A stretch of 9,482 nt of DNA from Gammaproteobacteria bacterium (GCA_030625445.1 DAOUQU010000044.1:1-9482), one strand, 5' to 3'; counted from the first letter of the stretch, positions 1 through 7,160 are shown. Notes: generated by a model from the sequence alone, not told the origin. Numbers and translations: made by a program.

Positions 1-1079
1 GTCATCTGAAAGGCGCGGGTGCGGGTATTGCCGCCGCAGATGCTGCGATAATTGCACTGGCCGCAGCGCCCGCGCAGTGGACGTGGTGAGGCTTTCAATC
101 CTGCCATGAGCGGGTCGCTGATATCCGTCCAGATTTCGGAGAAGGGGCGCTCCTTGATATTGCCAAGGTTATAGTTCCACCACATGGTATCCGGATGCAC
201 GTTGCCGAGGTTGTCGATGTTGGAGATATTGACACCTGAGCTGTTGCCGCCCCACTGTTCGAGCCTCGCCTGTATCGCTTCGGCATGTTCAGGATAGTGC
301 TTGCGCACCCAGTGCAGCAGATAGACGCCGTCGGCATCATTGTTTCCGGTGACGAACTCACGCTCCTGCCCCTGCTGTACCGACTTCATGCTGGCATCAA
401 ACAGTAGATCCATAGCGTCGCGTGTGCGTTGATGAGCCACGTCATCCTTGCGGTTCTTGTCACCGCGACCGGCATAGTTCAGGTGCGAGAAGTAGAATTT
501 GTCGATGCCTTCATCATCCATAAGCTGCAGCAGATCGGGCAACTCGGCGGCATTGTCCTGGGTCATGGTAAAACGCAGGCCGACCTTGATGCCATGGTCG
601 CGGCACATGCGAATGCCGTTCATTGCAGCATCAAACGAGCCTTGCTTGCGGCGGAAGAGATCATGAGTTTCCCGCATTCCATCGATACTGATGCCGACAT
701 AGTTGTATTTTGCGGCGGCAATTTTGTGGATGTTGCTTTCATCGATCAGGGTACCGTTGGTCGAGAGGCCGACATAAAACCCCAGCTCTTTTGCGTAAGC
801 AGAGATCTTGAAGATGTCGGGATGCAGCAGGGGTTCGCCGCCTGACAGTATCAGTACAGGTACACCAAATTCACGCAGATCATGCATCGTTTTAAAGATG
901 GTTTCGGTAGAGAGTTCATTGGGGAAATCCTTGTCTGCCGAAATGGAGTAACAGTGTTTGCATGTGAGGTTGCAGCGGCGAATCAGGTTCCAGATGACGA
1001 CCGGACCGGGGGGGTTGCGTTTTGGTCCCAGTGGTGTGGGATGCGCGATTTGTTGCATGTACTGGCTGATGCGGAACAT
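1..1079 (-). CDS. nirJ: Heme d1 biosynthesis radical SAM protein NirJ (3' end outside window)
   Basis: NirJ acts on 12,18-didecarboxysiroheme, removing the two propionates that become the oxo groups of heme d1 (known for the family). Reading the minus strand from the ATG at 1079 gives 359 open codons to the window edge. The radical SAM motif CNLTCKHC is at residues 36-43 (Cys36, Cys40, Cys43), followed by the glycine-rich SGGEPLL at 79-85. A C-terminal cysteine cluster RCGQCNYRSICGG at 338-350 (Cys339, Cys342, Cys348) binds the second Fe-S cluster, with its last cysteine expected beyond the edge. NirJ proteins are about 380-390 residues, so roughly 25-30 are missing. A GAGGT ribosome site (1089-1093) lies 9 nt upstream and overlaps the nirH stop codon; the genes are 12 bp apart. 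It is the last visible gene of the operon. Confidence 0.95.
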   Translation of the reverse strand, partial: MFRISQYMQQIAHPTPLGPKRNPPGPVVIWNLIRRCNLTCKHCYSISADKDFPNELSTETIFKTMHDLREFGVPVLILSGGEPLLHPDIFKISAYAKELGFYVGLSTNGTLIDESNIHKIAAAKYNYVGISIDGMRETHDLFRRKQGSFDAAMNGIRMCRDHGIKVGLRFTMTQDNAAELPDLLQLMDDEGIDKFYFSHLNYAGRGDKNRKDDVAHQRTRDAMDLLFDASMKSVQQGQEREFVTGNNDADGVYLLHWVRKHYPEHAEAIQARLEQWGGNSSGVNISNIDNLGNVHPDTMWWNYNLGNIKERPFSEIWTDISDPLMAGLKASPRPLRGRCGQCNYRSICGGNTRTRAFQM

Positions 1080-1091
1080 CTGTGGTTTACC

Positions 1092-1577
1092 TCATGTCGA
1101 ACTTTTGAAGCGCATGCCCGTTTTTTTGAGAATTTTGGTGCTGAACAGGACTTCGTGACCTCGATCTGCATCGCTCAATAATAACGCAATCCGGCGAACC
1201 TTTTCCATGACCTCATTGCGGTTGGTTCCATGCACCATGGCGAACAGATTATACGGCCATTCAGGCAAGTAGCGGGGACGTCGATAGCAGTGGCTGACGT
1301 ACTCCAATGCACCTAGCTGCTCCCCGAGTTCGTCTATGCGTTCATCCGGGACATTCCACACGGACATGCCGTTGGCGACATAACCCAGCTTATAGTGGTT
1401 GGGAACAGCGGCAATGCGGCGGATGCGCCCATCTTCCAGCATTTGCCGCATGCGCTTCTGGATCAGCGAAGCCTCTACCCCCAGTTGTTCTGCAATACGG
1501 TGGTAGGGCTGCGGGTCAAGCGGCAGGCCGGCCTGTGTGGCAACGACAATTTGGTGATCGAGGTCAGCGGTGTTCAT
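1092..1577 (-). CDS. nirH: Siroheme decarboxylase subunit NirH (Lrp/AsnC-like)
   Basis: This is a 161-residue protein of the NirD/L/G/H (AhbA/B-like) family, which decarboxylates siroheme to 12,18-didecarboxysiroheme in the cytoplasm. It starts with an AsnC-type helix-turn-helix fold (about residues 5-60) and continues with the ligand-binding domain carrying CYRRPRYLPEWPYNLFAMVHG (Cys97 to Gly117), which closely matches the C-terminal half of the NirDL in this window. Together these show an L/H-type subunit. The ATG at 1577 makes the N-terminus (MNTADLDHQIVVATQAGLPL) line up with its paralogues, but it lacks a clear ribosome site. An in-frame ATG at 1640 would add 21 residues and is preceded by AGGG with 7 nt spacing, so the true start is uncertain. 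A palindromic repeat separates it from nirG, while nirJ follows after 12 bp. Calling it H rather than L rests on gene order. Confidence 0.9.
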   Translation of the reverse strand: MNTADLDHQIVVATQAGLPLDPQPYHRIAEQLGVEASLIQKRMRQMLEDGRIRRIAAVPNHYKLGYVANGMSVWNVPDERIDELGEQLGALEYVSHCYRRPRYLPEWPYNLFAMVHGTNRNEVMEKVRRIALLLSDADRGHEVLFSTKILKKTGMRFKSST

Positions 1578-1659
1578 GTGTTTTTTGTCACTATCAACTT
1601 GATGATGAATGCCGGGATTGCGGTGCAATGCGTACCGCATATTGTCACCCTACAACTTT

Positions 1660-1743
1660 GTCATTGCGAGGAGTGGAACGACGCGGCAATCTGGTCGAGT
1701 GTGTTGATGGGGGTCGAGATTGCCACGCTGCGCTCGCAATGAC
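1660..1743. repeat. Short palindromic repeat of the GTCATTGCGAG...CTCGCAATGAC type (MITE-like)
   Basis: An 84-bp element begins with GTCATTGCGAG (1660-1670) and ends with its exact reverse complement CTCGCAATGAC (1733-1743). A second, inner pair, GGCAATCT (1685-1692) and AGATTGCC (1717-1724), continues the symmetry. I recognise this as a widespread dispersed bacterial repeat that usually occurs in many copies per genome; this is from memory, and copy number cannot be judged from one window. It lies 2 bp beyond the nirG stop codon and upstream of nirH, inside an operon whose neighbouring genes overlap. Its transcript can fold into a long hairpin on either strand. No clear target-site duplication was identified. 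Confidence 0.85.
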
Positions 1744-1745
1744 GG

Positions 1746-2201
1746 CTATACCTTCAAATAGAGACCGACGAAATACTCCTTCTCTTTGGGCATATCGTAA
1801 ACCCTGTAGCCTGTCTGCTGCTCTATCCTCTCTATGGTCTTGTGCTTCTCTTCGGGAGTCTCTGTGGCAAGCACGAACCACATATTCATCGCATGGTCGC
1901 GTTGGTAATTATGGGCAACCTGAGGCAGGGCATTGATCTTTTCTGCAACACTGTCGAATTCTGTTGCCGGGACCTTCATGGCGCAGAGTGAGAATGCGCC
2001 GCCCATCTCTTCTGCATTGAAGAGAGGGCCGAAACGGGTCAGTATGCCATTCTCCCGCATCACCTCGATGCGTTCCAGCAACTCGGATTCGGTGATATTC
2101 AGTGATGCTGCTGCTTCGCGAAAGGGGTGGTCACAGATCGGAAAGCCATATTGCAATGTATTGATGATGTTTCGGTTGATCTCGTCCAGTGGTTCATCCA
2201 T
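1746..2201 (-). CDS. nirG: Siroheme decarboxylase subunit NirG (Lrp/AsnC-like)
   Basis: A 151-residue protein of the siroheme decarboxylase family. Residues about 5-60 form the AsnC-type helix-turn-helix (NIINTLQYGFPICDHPFREA and following), and the second half carries AHNYQRDHAMNMWFVLAT (residues 96-113), the D/G-type signature also present in the N-terminal half of NirDL as NHNYEREHAYNLWFVAT. The pair NirG/NirH therefore mirrors the two halves of NirDL. It works in the cytoplasm removing acetate carboxyls from siroheme (family knowledge). Its ATG at 2201 overlaps the end of nirDL by 8 bp and there is no good ribosome site, so translation is probably coupled to nirDL. The stop codon TAG (1746-1748) is followed almost at once by the palindromic repeat. 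D versus G is assigned by position. Confidence 0.92.
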   Translation of the reverse strand: MDEPLDEINRNIINTLQYGFPICDHPFREAAASLNITESELLERIEVMRENGILTRFGPLFNAEEMGGAFSLCAMKVPATEFDSVAEKINALPQVAHNYQRDHAMNMWFVLATETPEEKHKTIERIEQQTGYRVYDMPKEKEYFVGLYLKV

Positions 2202-3225
2202 TGCTGGCTATTTGAAAGTGGGTTTCAGGTTGCGTATAACTATAGCATGCGCCGCGCTGCTTGAATCGCCGCAGCGAGAACAGGGTTGCCCTGGGTGTAT
2301 CGCTGAGGCCATATTGCTGCACGATCTCTTCGATGCGTTGCTCTACGTTTTGCCTCTCCTTGCCGTGAATCATGGTGAAGAGGTTGTAAGGCCAGTGAGG
2401 CAGGTGACGTGGGCGCTGGTAACAGAGGGTAATGCAATCGACCGCACTCAACTGTTTTCCCACTTCATTGACCCGGTCATCTGCGATATCCCATACCAGC
2501 ATGGCGTTGGCGCGATAGCCCAGTTCATGGTGCCGCACCACAACTCCCATGCGTCGTATGGCGCCTGTGGTGAGCATGATCTCGATGCGCCGCATCACCT
2601 CCTGCTCATCGATACCCAACTTATGTGCAATTTCAGCATAAGGCCGTTCTACCAGCGGAAGCCCTGACTGGATCTCGACAATCAGCTGTTTTTGTATGGC
2701 GTCATCAGGTTGGGTGCTATGCCTGACAGTTATTGGGATAGAGATGCGTTTCTTGACGACAGGGGAGGTTTCTTTCCCATGCAGGGACATTTTGAAACCC
2801 AGGTCGATATGGTGCTCCCTGACCAGCGGCAAACGCATGACAGCAATGCCGGTCAATTTCTCAATACTCAGCAAAGTATCCTCAAGATGCTGTTGATCAG
2901 GGGCAGTAGCGACGAACCAGAGATTATATGCGTGTTCTCTTTCGTAGTTATGATTGACTTCGGGGTAGTTGCTGACGAGTTTTGCTACAGCTTCCAGCTT
3001 GCTCTCGGGAATTTCCATGGCGGCCAGGGTGCTGACGCCGATCGTATTGGGACGGAATACGGGGCCAACCCTGGTGATTAAACCTGTTTTTTTCAGCTTT
3101 TCCAACAGCTGAAGAATGGTGGCTGCATCTCTATTGTGCGCCCTGGCAATCTGTGCAAAGGGCCTACTCTGCAGTGGGAAGTCCCGCTGATAATCATTGA
3201 GCAGTGCCTGTTCCAATGGATCCAT
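2194..3225 (-). CDS. nirDL: Fused siroheme decarboxylase NirDL
   Basis: A 343-residue fusion of two homologous Lrp/AsnC-like units that decarboxylate siroheme, the first committed step of heme d1 synthesis. The D-type half is about residues 1-147, with helix-turn-helix first and NHNYEREHAYNLWFVAT at 91-107. A basic linker (about 148-172) leads to the L-type half with CYQRPRHLPHWPYNLFTMIHG at 268-288. The histidines and tyrosine in these two signatures are the likely active-site residues by family analogy. Such D-L fusions are known in other denitrifiers. The start chosen is ATG 3225, giving MDPLEQALL, which matches the N-terminus of NirG (MDEPLDEIN). A GTG at 3234 would add three residues and overlap the nirF stop as GTGA; GGGG lies only 2 nt before it. 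Either way translation is coupled to nirF. Confidence 0.93.
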   Translation of the reverse strand: MDPLEQALLNDYQRDFPLQSRPFAQIARAHNRDAATILQLLEKLKKTGLITRVGPVFRPNTIGVSTLAAMEIPESKLEAVAKLVSNYPEVNHNYEREHAYNLWFVATAPDQQHLEDTLLSIEKLTGIAVMRLPLVREHHIDLGFKMSLHGKETSPVVKKRISIPITVRHSTQPDDAIQKQLIVEIQSGLPLVERPYAEIAHKLGIDEQEVMRRIEIMLTTGAIRRMGVVVRHHELGYRANAMLVWDIADDRVNEVGKQLSAVDCITLCYQRPRHLPHWPYNLFTMIHGKERQNVEQRIEEIVQQYGLSDTPRATLFSLRRFKQRGACYSYTQPETHFQIASNG

Positions 3226-3230
3226 GATCG

Positions 3231-4412
3231 TCACAGCCCCGTTTTATGTGCGCGCGAGGTAAAAAAGATGCCGCTGGGCTTCGCCGCCGGCAGGGTCGCC
3301 AGCAACTCCAGGGTTTCGGTGTCGAAGATTTGTATTTGATCCTCGTCACGCACTGACATCCACACAGCCTCGCCACGCGGGGTAAACTCCATGTGCAACA
3401 CACCTTTACCGGGTTTCAGGGTTTTGATGATTTTCAGGGTTTCAGTATCGATGACCTGAATGGTGTCATTGTCGGGAAAGGCAAAATTGACCCAGATTTG
3501 TCGTCCATCCGGCCTTGCCATGACAAACACAGGTTGTCCGTGAACCTTGATGTGCGCCTGCTGCTTCCAATCATTGCTCCCTACAACCAGCACCTCATGA
3601 TGACCTACGGCGGGAAGAAAAGCGCGGTTTCCAGCCATCGCCCAGCCTTCCAGATGCGGCATCTTGTAGACAGGCAGCTTTTGCTCGCCGCGCCCGTAGT
3701 GGTCCATGATGCGCTGCACGCCTTTTTCCGGATGCCACAGATCCAGCAATGCCATGCCGTCTTCTCCGAACAGGCCGGCGATATAGTGGCGTCCATCCGG
3801 CGTCACCAGGCCGTCATAGGGCTGAACACCGATTTTTTCAAAGCGTTGTATGCTGGGATTTTTTGGGTCGCGCATCTCCACGATCCAGATCTCTCCGCTG
3901 TCATAGAGGCTGAAGACAAAACGTTGTCCGGGGACATCGACCAGCCCGACGGTCTTGGAATTCTTCCCGCCGCTGACTTTTGTCGCCGGGATGTCCGCAA
4001 CCAGGCTGAGGTCATCCGAGGAAAATATCTTGACTCCGCCTGGCTCATAGTTTGAAACGGCGATGAGGCTGCCATCCTGGGAGATGGCGCCGCCGATGCT
4101 ATTGCCTCCCTGCACGATGCGCTTTACAAGCTTGCCGCAGAGGATGTCGATTTTGCTCAGGCCGCCGTCGCGGCCGAAGATATAGGCATAACGCGCATCG
4201 CGGGAGTAGACGGCGGAGGCGTGGGAGAGGTCGCCCAGCTCTTCGATTTTGAAGAGGGTTTTGCGGGCGCTGGTATCGACGACCTGAACACTGCCGCTTG
4301 CACGTTCGACAATTATGCCGAGATCGCCTGTGCCGCGCAGTTCACAGCTCTCCTGGGCATGCGCTGCTGCCATTGTGAAAAATAGTAACAATAGAGAAAT
4401 TAGCCTTTTCAT
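3231..4412 (-). CDS. nirF: Heme d1 biosynthesis protein NirF
   Basis: A 393-residue periplasmic protein with a beta-propeller fold like the d1 domain of NirS. NirF binds a d1 precursor and carries out a late step of d1 synthesis, described as dihydro-heme d1 dehydrogenation (family knowledge). The N-terminus is a signal peptide (MKRLISLLLLFFTMAAAHA, cleavage after about residue 19). There is no lipobox, so unlike lipoprotein NirF forms this one looks soluble. Propeller repeats show as VQVVDT, IQVIDTETL and IQIFDTETL strands, and His64 in LSHASAVYS is the likely counterpart of the conserved tetrapyrrole-binding histidine. ATG 4412 is chosen over an upstream in-frame ATG at 4499 because the signal peptide starts here and GAGGAG (4421-4426) lies 8 nt upstream. 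It overlaps the preceding stop as ATGA, so translation is coupled. Confidence 0.94.
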   Translation of the reverse strand: MKRLISLLLLFFTMAAAHAQESCELRGTGDLGIIVERASGSVQVVDTSARKTLFKIEELGDLSHASAVYSRDARYAYIFGRDGGLSKIDILCGKLVKRIVQGGNSIGGAISQDGSLIAVSNYEPGGVKIFSSDDLSLVADIPATKVSGGKNSKTVGLVDVPGQRFVFSLYDSGEIWIVEMRDPKNPSIQRFEKIGVQPYDGLVTPDGRHYIAGLFGEDGMALLDLWHPEKGVQRIMDHYGRGEQKLPVYKMPHLEGWAMAGNRAFLPAVGHHEVLVVGSNDWKQQAHIKVHGQPVFVMARPDGRQIWVNFAFPDNDTIQVIDTETLKIIKTLKPGKGVLHMEFTPRGEAVWMSVRDEDQIQIFDTETLELLATLPAAKPSGIFFTSRAHKTGL

Positions 4413-5050
4413 TCTTGATGCTCCTCTGTTTCTGCTGTTCCCTGTTTCAGATGCTGCGCCAGCCAATTGGCTTCCTGTTCGCTGAAAAACGGTTTCCATG
4501 GCGGCATAGGCGTGCCGGGGCGGCCATGGTTGATGGTGACAGCGACTTGCTCTTGCGTGAGCTTTTCGAGCGCGTCAGGTTTTAACGAGGGGCCGAGGCC
4601 GCCCTGCAAAGTCATGCCGTGACAGGAGCCGCAGTCGTGTTTCAGGATATAGAGTATCTCTGTACGGCGTGACTCGGTGATTTCATTCGGGGGAGCTGTC
4701 TCTTGTGCATTGCCGGGAGAGGTTTTGTTTTCGCCTGCACCTGTGACATGCACAATCCCTGTCATTTTGGGATGTGGTCCGCAGCGGTAGGGGAGGTCGC
4801 CTGCCTCATCGAAGGTTCTTTCATAGAAGTCACCGGGAAAGAGATAGTCCGGCTCCTTCTCTCCAAGCTGTTCAAACCACACGCTGTGGTATTGGCGTTT
4901 CTCCTTGTTTGTCCAGCGGATGGTGTCTCCGGCCTCGATGGAGATCTCGGCGGGCAGGAATTTGAATTTGAAGATCCCGACATCATGCGTGGTGGCAGCC
5001 AGTGCTGAGCAGGACAAGAAAGTTAATAATAATGGCAGAATGATTTTCAT
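4409..5050 (-). CDS. Periplasmic cupredoxin fused to NirC-like cytochrome c
   Basis: A 213-residue exported electron carrier with two redox centres. After a signal peptide (residues 1-19, ending ALA) comes a cupredoxin domain of about 85 residues with a complete type 1 copper set: His55 (QYHSVWFE), Cys90, His93 and Met96 in YRCGPHPKM. The CX2HX2M spacing is like amicyanin. A polar linker (about 105-125) leads to a class I cytochrome c domain with CGSCH at 140-144 and a probable axial Met182 in GTPMPPW, a pattern typical of NirC. NirC gives electrons to NirS and helps d1 maturation in pseudomonads; small blue copper proteins are the alternative donor. The inference is a combined donor or shuttle for NirS or NirF. 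It overlaps nirF by 4 bp. No Shine-Dalgarno sequence is evident before ATG 5050. Confidence 0.9.
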   Translation of the reverse strand: MKIILPLLLTFLSCSALAATTHDVGIFKFKFLPAEISIEAGDTIRWTNKEKRQYHSVWFEQLGEKEPDYLFPGDFYERTFDEAGDLPYRCGPHPKMTGIVHVTGAGENKTSPGNAQETAPPNEITESRRTEILYILKHDCGSCHGMTLQGGLGPSLKPDALEKLTQEQVAVTINHGRPGTPMPPWKPFFSEQEANWLAQHLKQGTAETEEHQE

Positions 5051-5174
5051 AATTATTATTTGCAGTGTTAAATCAGCAACTTTACTCGGGTCTGAGAAAG
5101 ATTCAATATCTTCGTGCAGGGAAGCAGGATTTGGATTTGCTTTTCAGGGCTTCCGCCGAACAACTACTCCTGCA

Positions 5175-5260
5175 TTTTCGGCACTTCCGCCATCCATGGC
5201 GGTCGAAAACAGGGATGTTTTATCAGAGCTTACATGGATGTATTCACGCGTCCCTGATAA
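5175..5260. repeat. Nested inverted-repeat element in the 271-bp gap
   Basis: The gap between the NirT-like gene and the cupredoxin gene (5051-5321) has no convincing gene but is dense in inverted repeats. CCGCCA/TGGCGG (5187-5202) form a tight hairpin with a 4-nt loop, flanked by TTTTCG (5175-5180) and CGAAAA (5204-5209). CATCCATG (5191-5198) is the reverse complement of CATGGATG (5233-5240). CAGGGA (5210-5215) pairs with TCCCTG (5251-5256), and TTATCAG (5220-5226) pairs with CTGATAA (5254-5260). It resembles dispersed intergenic palindromic elements seen in gammaproteobacteria (from memory). As RNA it could fold in alternative ways. It lacks a U-tract and so is not a clear terminator. Confidence 0.6.
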
Positions 5261-5321
5261 GCAGATCCTGATCCTGCACGGACTCTATCAATGCACAAAG
5301 TTGTTGAGATGTAACGCAAAA

Positions 5322-7160
5322 CTAACGCTTTACTGCATTCACTTCGACTTTGTCACTGTCATTATCAAAACCAAGCAGGTAACCCAGTGACACATGGTGG
5401 AAACGCGCACTGGTGTAGTCGTCATGGATGGCAAAGCCGAAGTTATAGATCTTGTCCAGCGTCATGCTGACATCACCGGGTTTGTCGGATTGCAGCTTGC
5501 GCTTCATTTCGACCACCCAGGTGTCGCCATCTAGAGAGGCATTGAATGCAGAGCCATGACCGCCATCCATGACGCGGTCAGCGAGGATATGACCATCTTC
5601 GCTTTCACTCTTTCCTGATTTGTAGCGAAGGAGATCCATAAAGTGGCCCTGATCCATTTCGCTCTGGATCTCGGCATCCTCTTTACGTTTATCCCAGCCA
5701 CCGCGTTTTTTGCCGCGCCTGCCCTTGATCTCGACCTTGCTGCGGCTTTCGGTGATGTATTTGGTGACCTTTTCACCGGGATTATGAGGCATGGTGTCGA
5801 GATCATGATGACAGGTTCCCCAGCATCCGGCCTGTGCTGCATATTTGACATCATCAGTGGCAAACATGATGGCGAGTTTCATGGGGTTGTCCGGATCCAT
5901 CTTGCCGCCGTCAACAAAGGGGGCTGGAGTATGTTCGCTGTTCTCCCACTCAAAGCGCATGTAGAGGTTCTCATCATCATGCATGGCCTGTACGGCGACA
6001 GGGATGCTGCCGCGCTTGCCGGGAATCAGGGTCTCCTCAGGCTCCAGTTTCTCTCCGGTGACGATCTTCTCTCCCATCTTGTCCGCTTCTTTGTCGTGAC
6101 AGGTAAAGCAGCGGTCGCCTAATTTAATGAAGGGGCGAGCTCCACCATGATCCTTGCCGGTAAGCATCCACTCCATCGAAGACTGGCCGGGATAAAAGAG
6201 GGTGATATCACGCACGGGAGCGTTGCTCCAGTCTATATCACCGCCGGCTGATGCAGCGGCTGGGGCAGCTGCTTCAGTAGGAGCTGCTTCGGCTTGTGGG
6301 GCTTCTTCAACTGCAGGTGCTGCTGCAACAGGTGCAGCGGCAGCAGCGGCGCTAGCCAGTGCGGCCTTGACTGCTTTGTCGACAGCATCATCGACGGCTT
6401 TGTCGATGCGTTTTTGGGTCTCCGCCTTGGCTCTCTTTTTCTTCTCTTTGAGTTTCGCTTTTTCTGCGGTCTCTTTATCTGCAGCTTCCTTCTCTTTCTG
6501 TTCGACCTGTTTCAGTCCGTCCAGATAGAGCTGCGGTACTTTGCGGATAAAGGCGGGATTGGGCTTTTCCAACTCCTCGATCTCTTCATCCGTCAGCTGG
6601 TCACGCACATTCTTGTGGGCGATGCCTTTATGACAGTCGATGCAGGTCTGACCTGTTTCGAATGCGTTCAAATGCTGTTTGCGCGCCCGCGGCTTCTGAA
6701 AAGCAGGGTTCATGGATTCAAAGTTGTGGCAGTTGCGGCATTCACGTGAATCCGTCGCTTTCATCGTCTTCCAGACACTTTTTGCCATTACAAGGCGATG
6801 TTCGTTGAATTTTTCAGGGGTATCGATGAGTCCTGTAATCTTGTGCAGGACCTCTTTGCTTGCCTGGATCTTGCGCACCATCTTGTGAATCCAGGGCTTG
6901 GGGACATGACAATCGGAACAGGTTGCGCGTACACCGCTGCGGTTCGAGTGGTGGATGGTTGGTTTGTACTCCTGATAGACGTTATCTTTCATTTCATGGC
7001 AGGAGATGCAGAATTCCAGGGTGTTGGTGGCTTCCATGGCGGTGTTAAACCCACCCCAGAAGAGGATGCCGAGAATAAAGAACAGCAGTGCAGCACCGAT
7101 GGTGGCGCCTTTTGTTACCCGGCGTGAAAACAGTCCGGGTTTTTTCATATCTGTCGCCAT
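5322..7160 (-). CDS. NapC/NirT tetraheme cytochrome c fused to ethylbenzene-dehydrogenase-like heme domain
   Basis: A 612-residue membrane-anchored multiheme cytochrome. One N-terminal membrane segment (about residues 19-38) is followed by a periplasmic NapC/NirT/NrfH-type domain with four heme motifs: CISCHEM (51-57, with the Met typical of the first heme), CSDCH (81-85), CRNCH (141-145) and CIDCH (173-177). This domain normally oxidises quinol. Residues about 188-265 are a Lys/Glu-rich, probably helical stretch, and 266-306 an Ala/Pro linker. The C-terminal part (about 308-612) has CFTCH (351-355), GKRGSIPVAVQAMHDDENLY and GCWGTCHHD (CX3CH at 446-451), and resembles the EB_dh/DMSO-reductase-gamma-like heme-binding fold. 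NirT proteins are about 200 residues, so this is three times normal. ATG 7160 has AAGGGGAG (7168-7175) 7 nt upstream. Position after nirS suggests it feeds electrons to NirS; the role of the C-terminal domain is unknown. Confidence 0.9.
   Translation of the reverse strand: MATDMKKPGLFSRRVTKGATIGAALLFFILGILFWGGFNTAMEATNTLEFCISCHEMKDNVYQEYKPTIHHSNRSGVRATCSDCHVPKPWIHKMVRKIQASKEVLHKITGLIDTPEKFNEHRLVMAKSVWKTMKATDSRECRNCHNFESMNPAFQKPRARKQHLNAFETGQTCIDCHKGIAHKNVRDQLTDEEIEELEKPNPAFIRKVPQLYLDGLKQVEQKEKEAADKETAEKAKLKEKKKRAKAETQKRIDKAVDDAVDKAVKAALASAAAAAAPVAAAPAVEEAPQAEAAPTEAAAPAAASAGGDIDWSNAPVRDITLFYPGQSSMEWMLTGKDHGGARPFIKLGDRCFTCHDKEADKMGEKIVTGEKLEPEETLIPGKRGSIPVAVQAMHDDENLYMRFEWENSEHTPAPFVDGGKMDPDNPMKLAIMFATDDVKYAAQAGCWGTCHHDLDTMPHNPGEKVTKYITESRSKVEIKGRRGKKRGGWDKRKEDAEIQSEMDQGHFMDLLRYKSGKSESEDGHILADRVMDGGHGSAFNASLDGDTWVVEMKRKLQSDKPGDVSMTLDKIYNFGFAIHDDYTSARFHHVSLGYLLGFDNDSDKVEVNAVKR

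Noticed and set aside
429..845. Plus-strand open frame of 138 codons
   Set aside because: It lies opposite nirJ, whose radical SAM motifs and continuous reading frame on the minus strand are clear; the plus-strand product has no recognisable domain.
1307..1936. Plus-strand open frame of 209 codons
   Set aside because: It runs antisense across nirH, the palindromic repeat and nirG, has low-complexity composition and no ribosome site or domain.
3393..4055. Plus-strand open frame of 220 codons
   Set aside because: It lies fully opposite nirF and shows no family features; nirF has a signal peptide, ribosome site and beta-propeller strands.
4413..4499. N-terminal extension of NirF from ATG 4499
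   Set aside because: The extra 29 residues overlap the cupredoxin-cytochrome gene and would bury the signal peptide; ATG 4412 has a strong GAGGAG site.
5299..5312. Possible FNR-like box TTGTTGAGATGTAA
   Set aside because: Only the first half resembles the consensus and the second half does not match ATCAA, so it is not symmetrical.
4905..5390. Plus-strand open frame of 161 codons across the gap
   Set aside because: It spans two minus-strand gene ends and the inverted-repeat element, with no ribosome site or domain, and looks like chance.
6202..6528. Plus-strand Ala/Ser-rich open frame of 108 codons
   Set aside because: It is the antisense reading of the Ala- and Lys/Glu-rich linker of the NirT fusion; the composition is a direct consequence of that repeat-like coding sequence.
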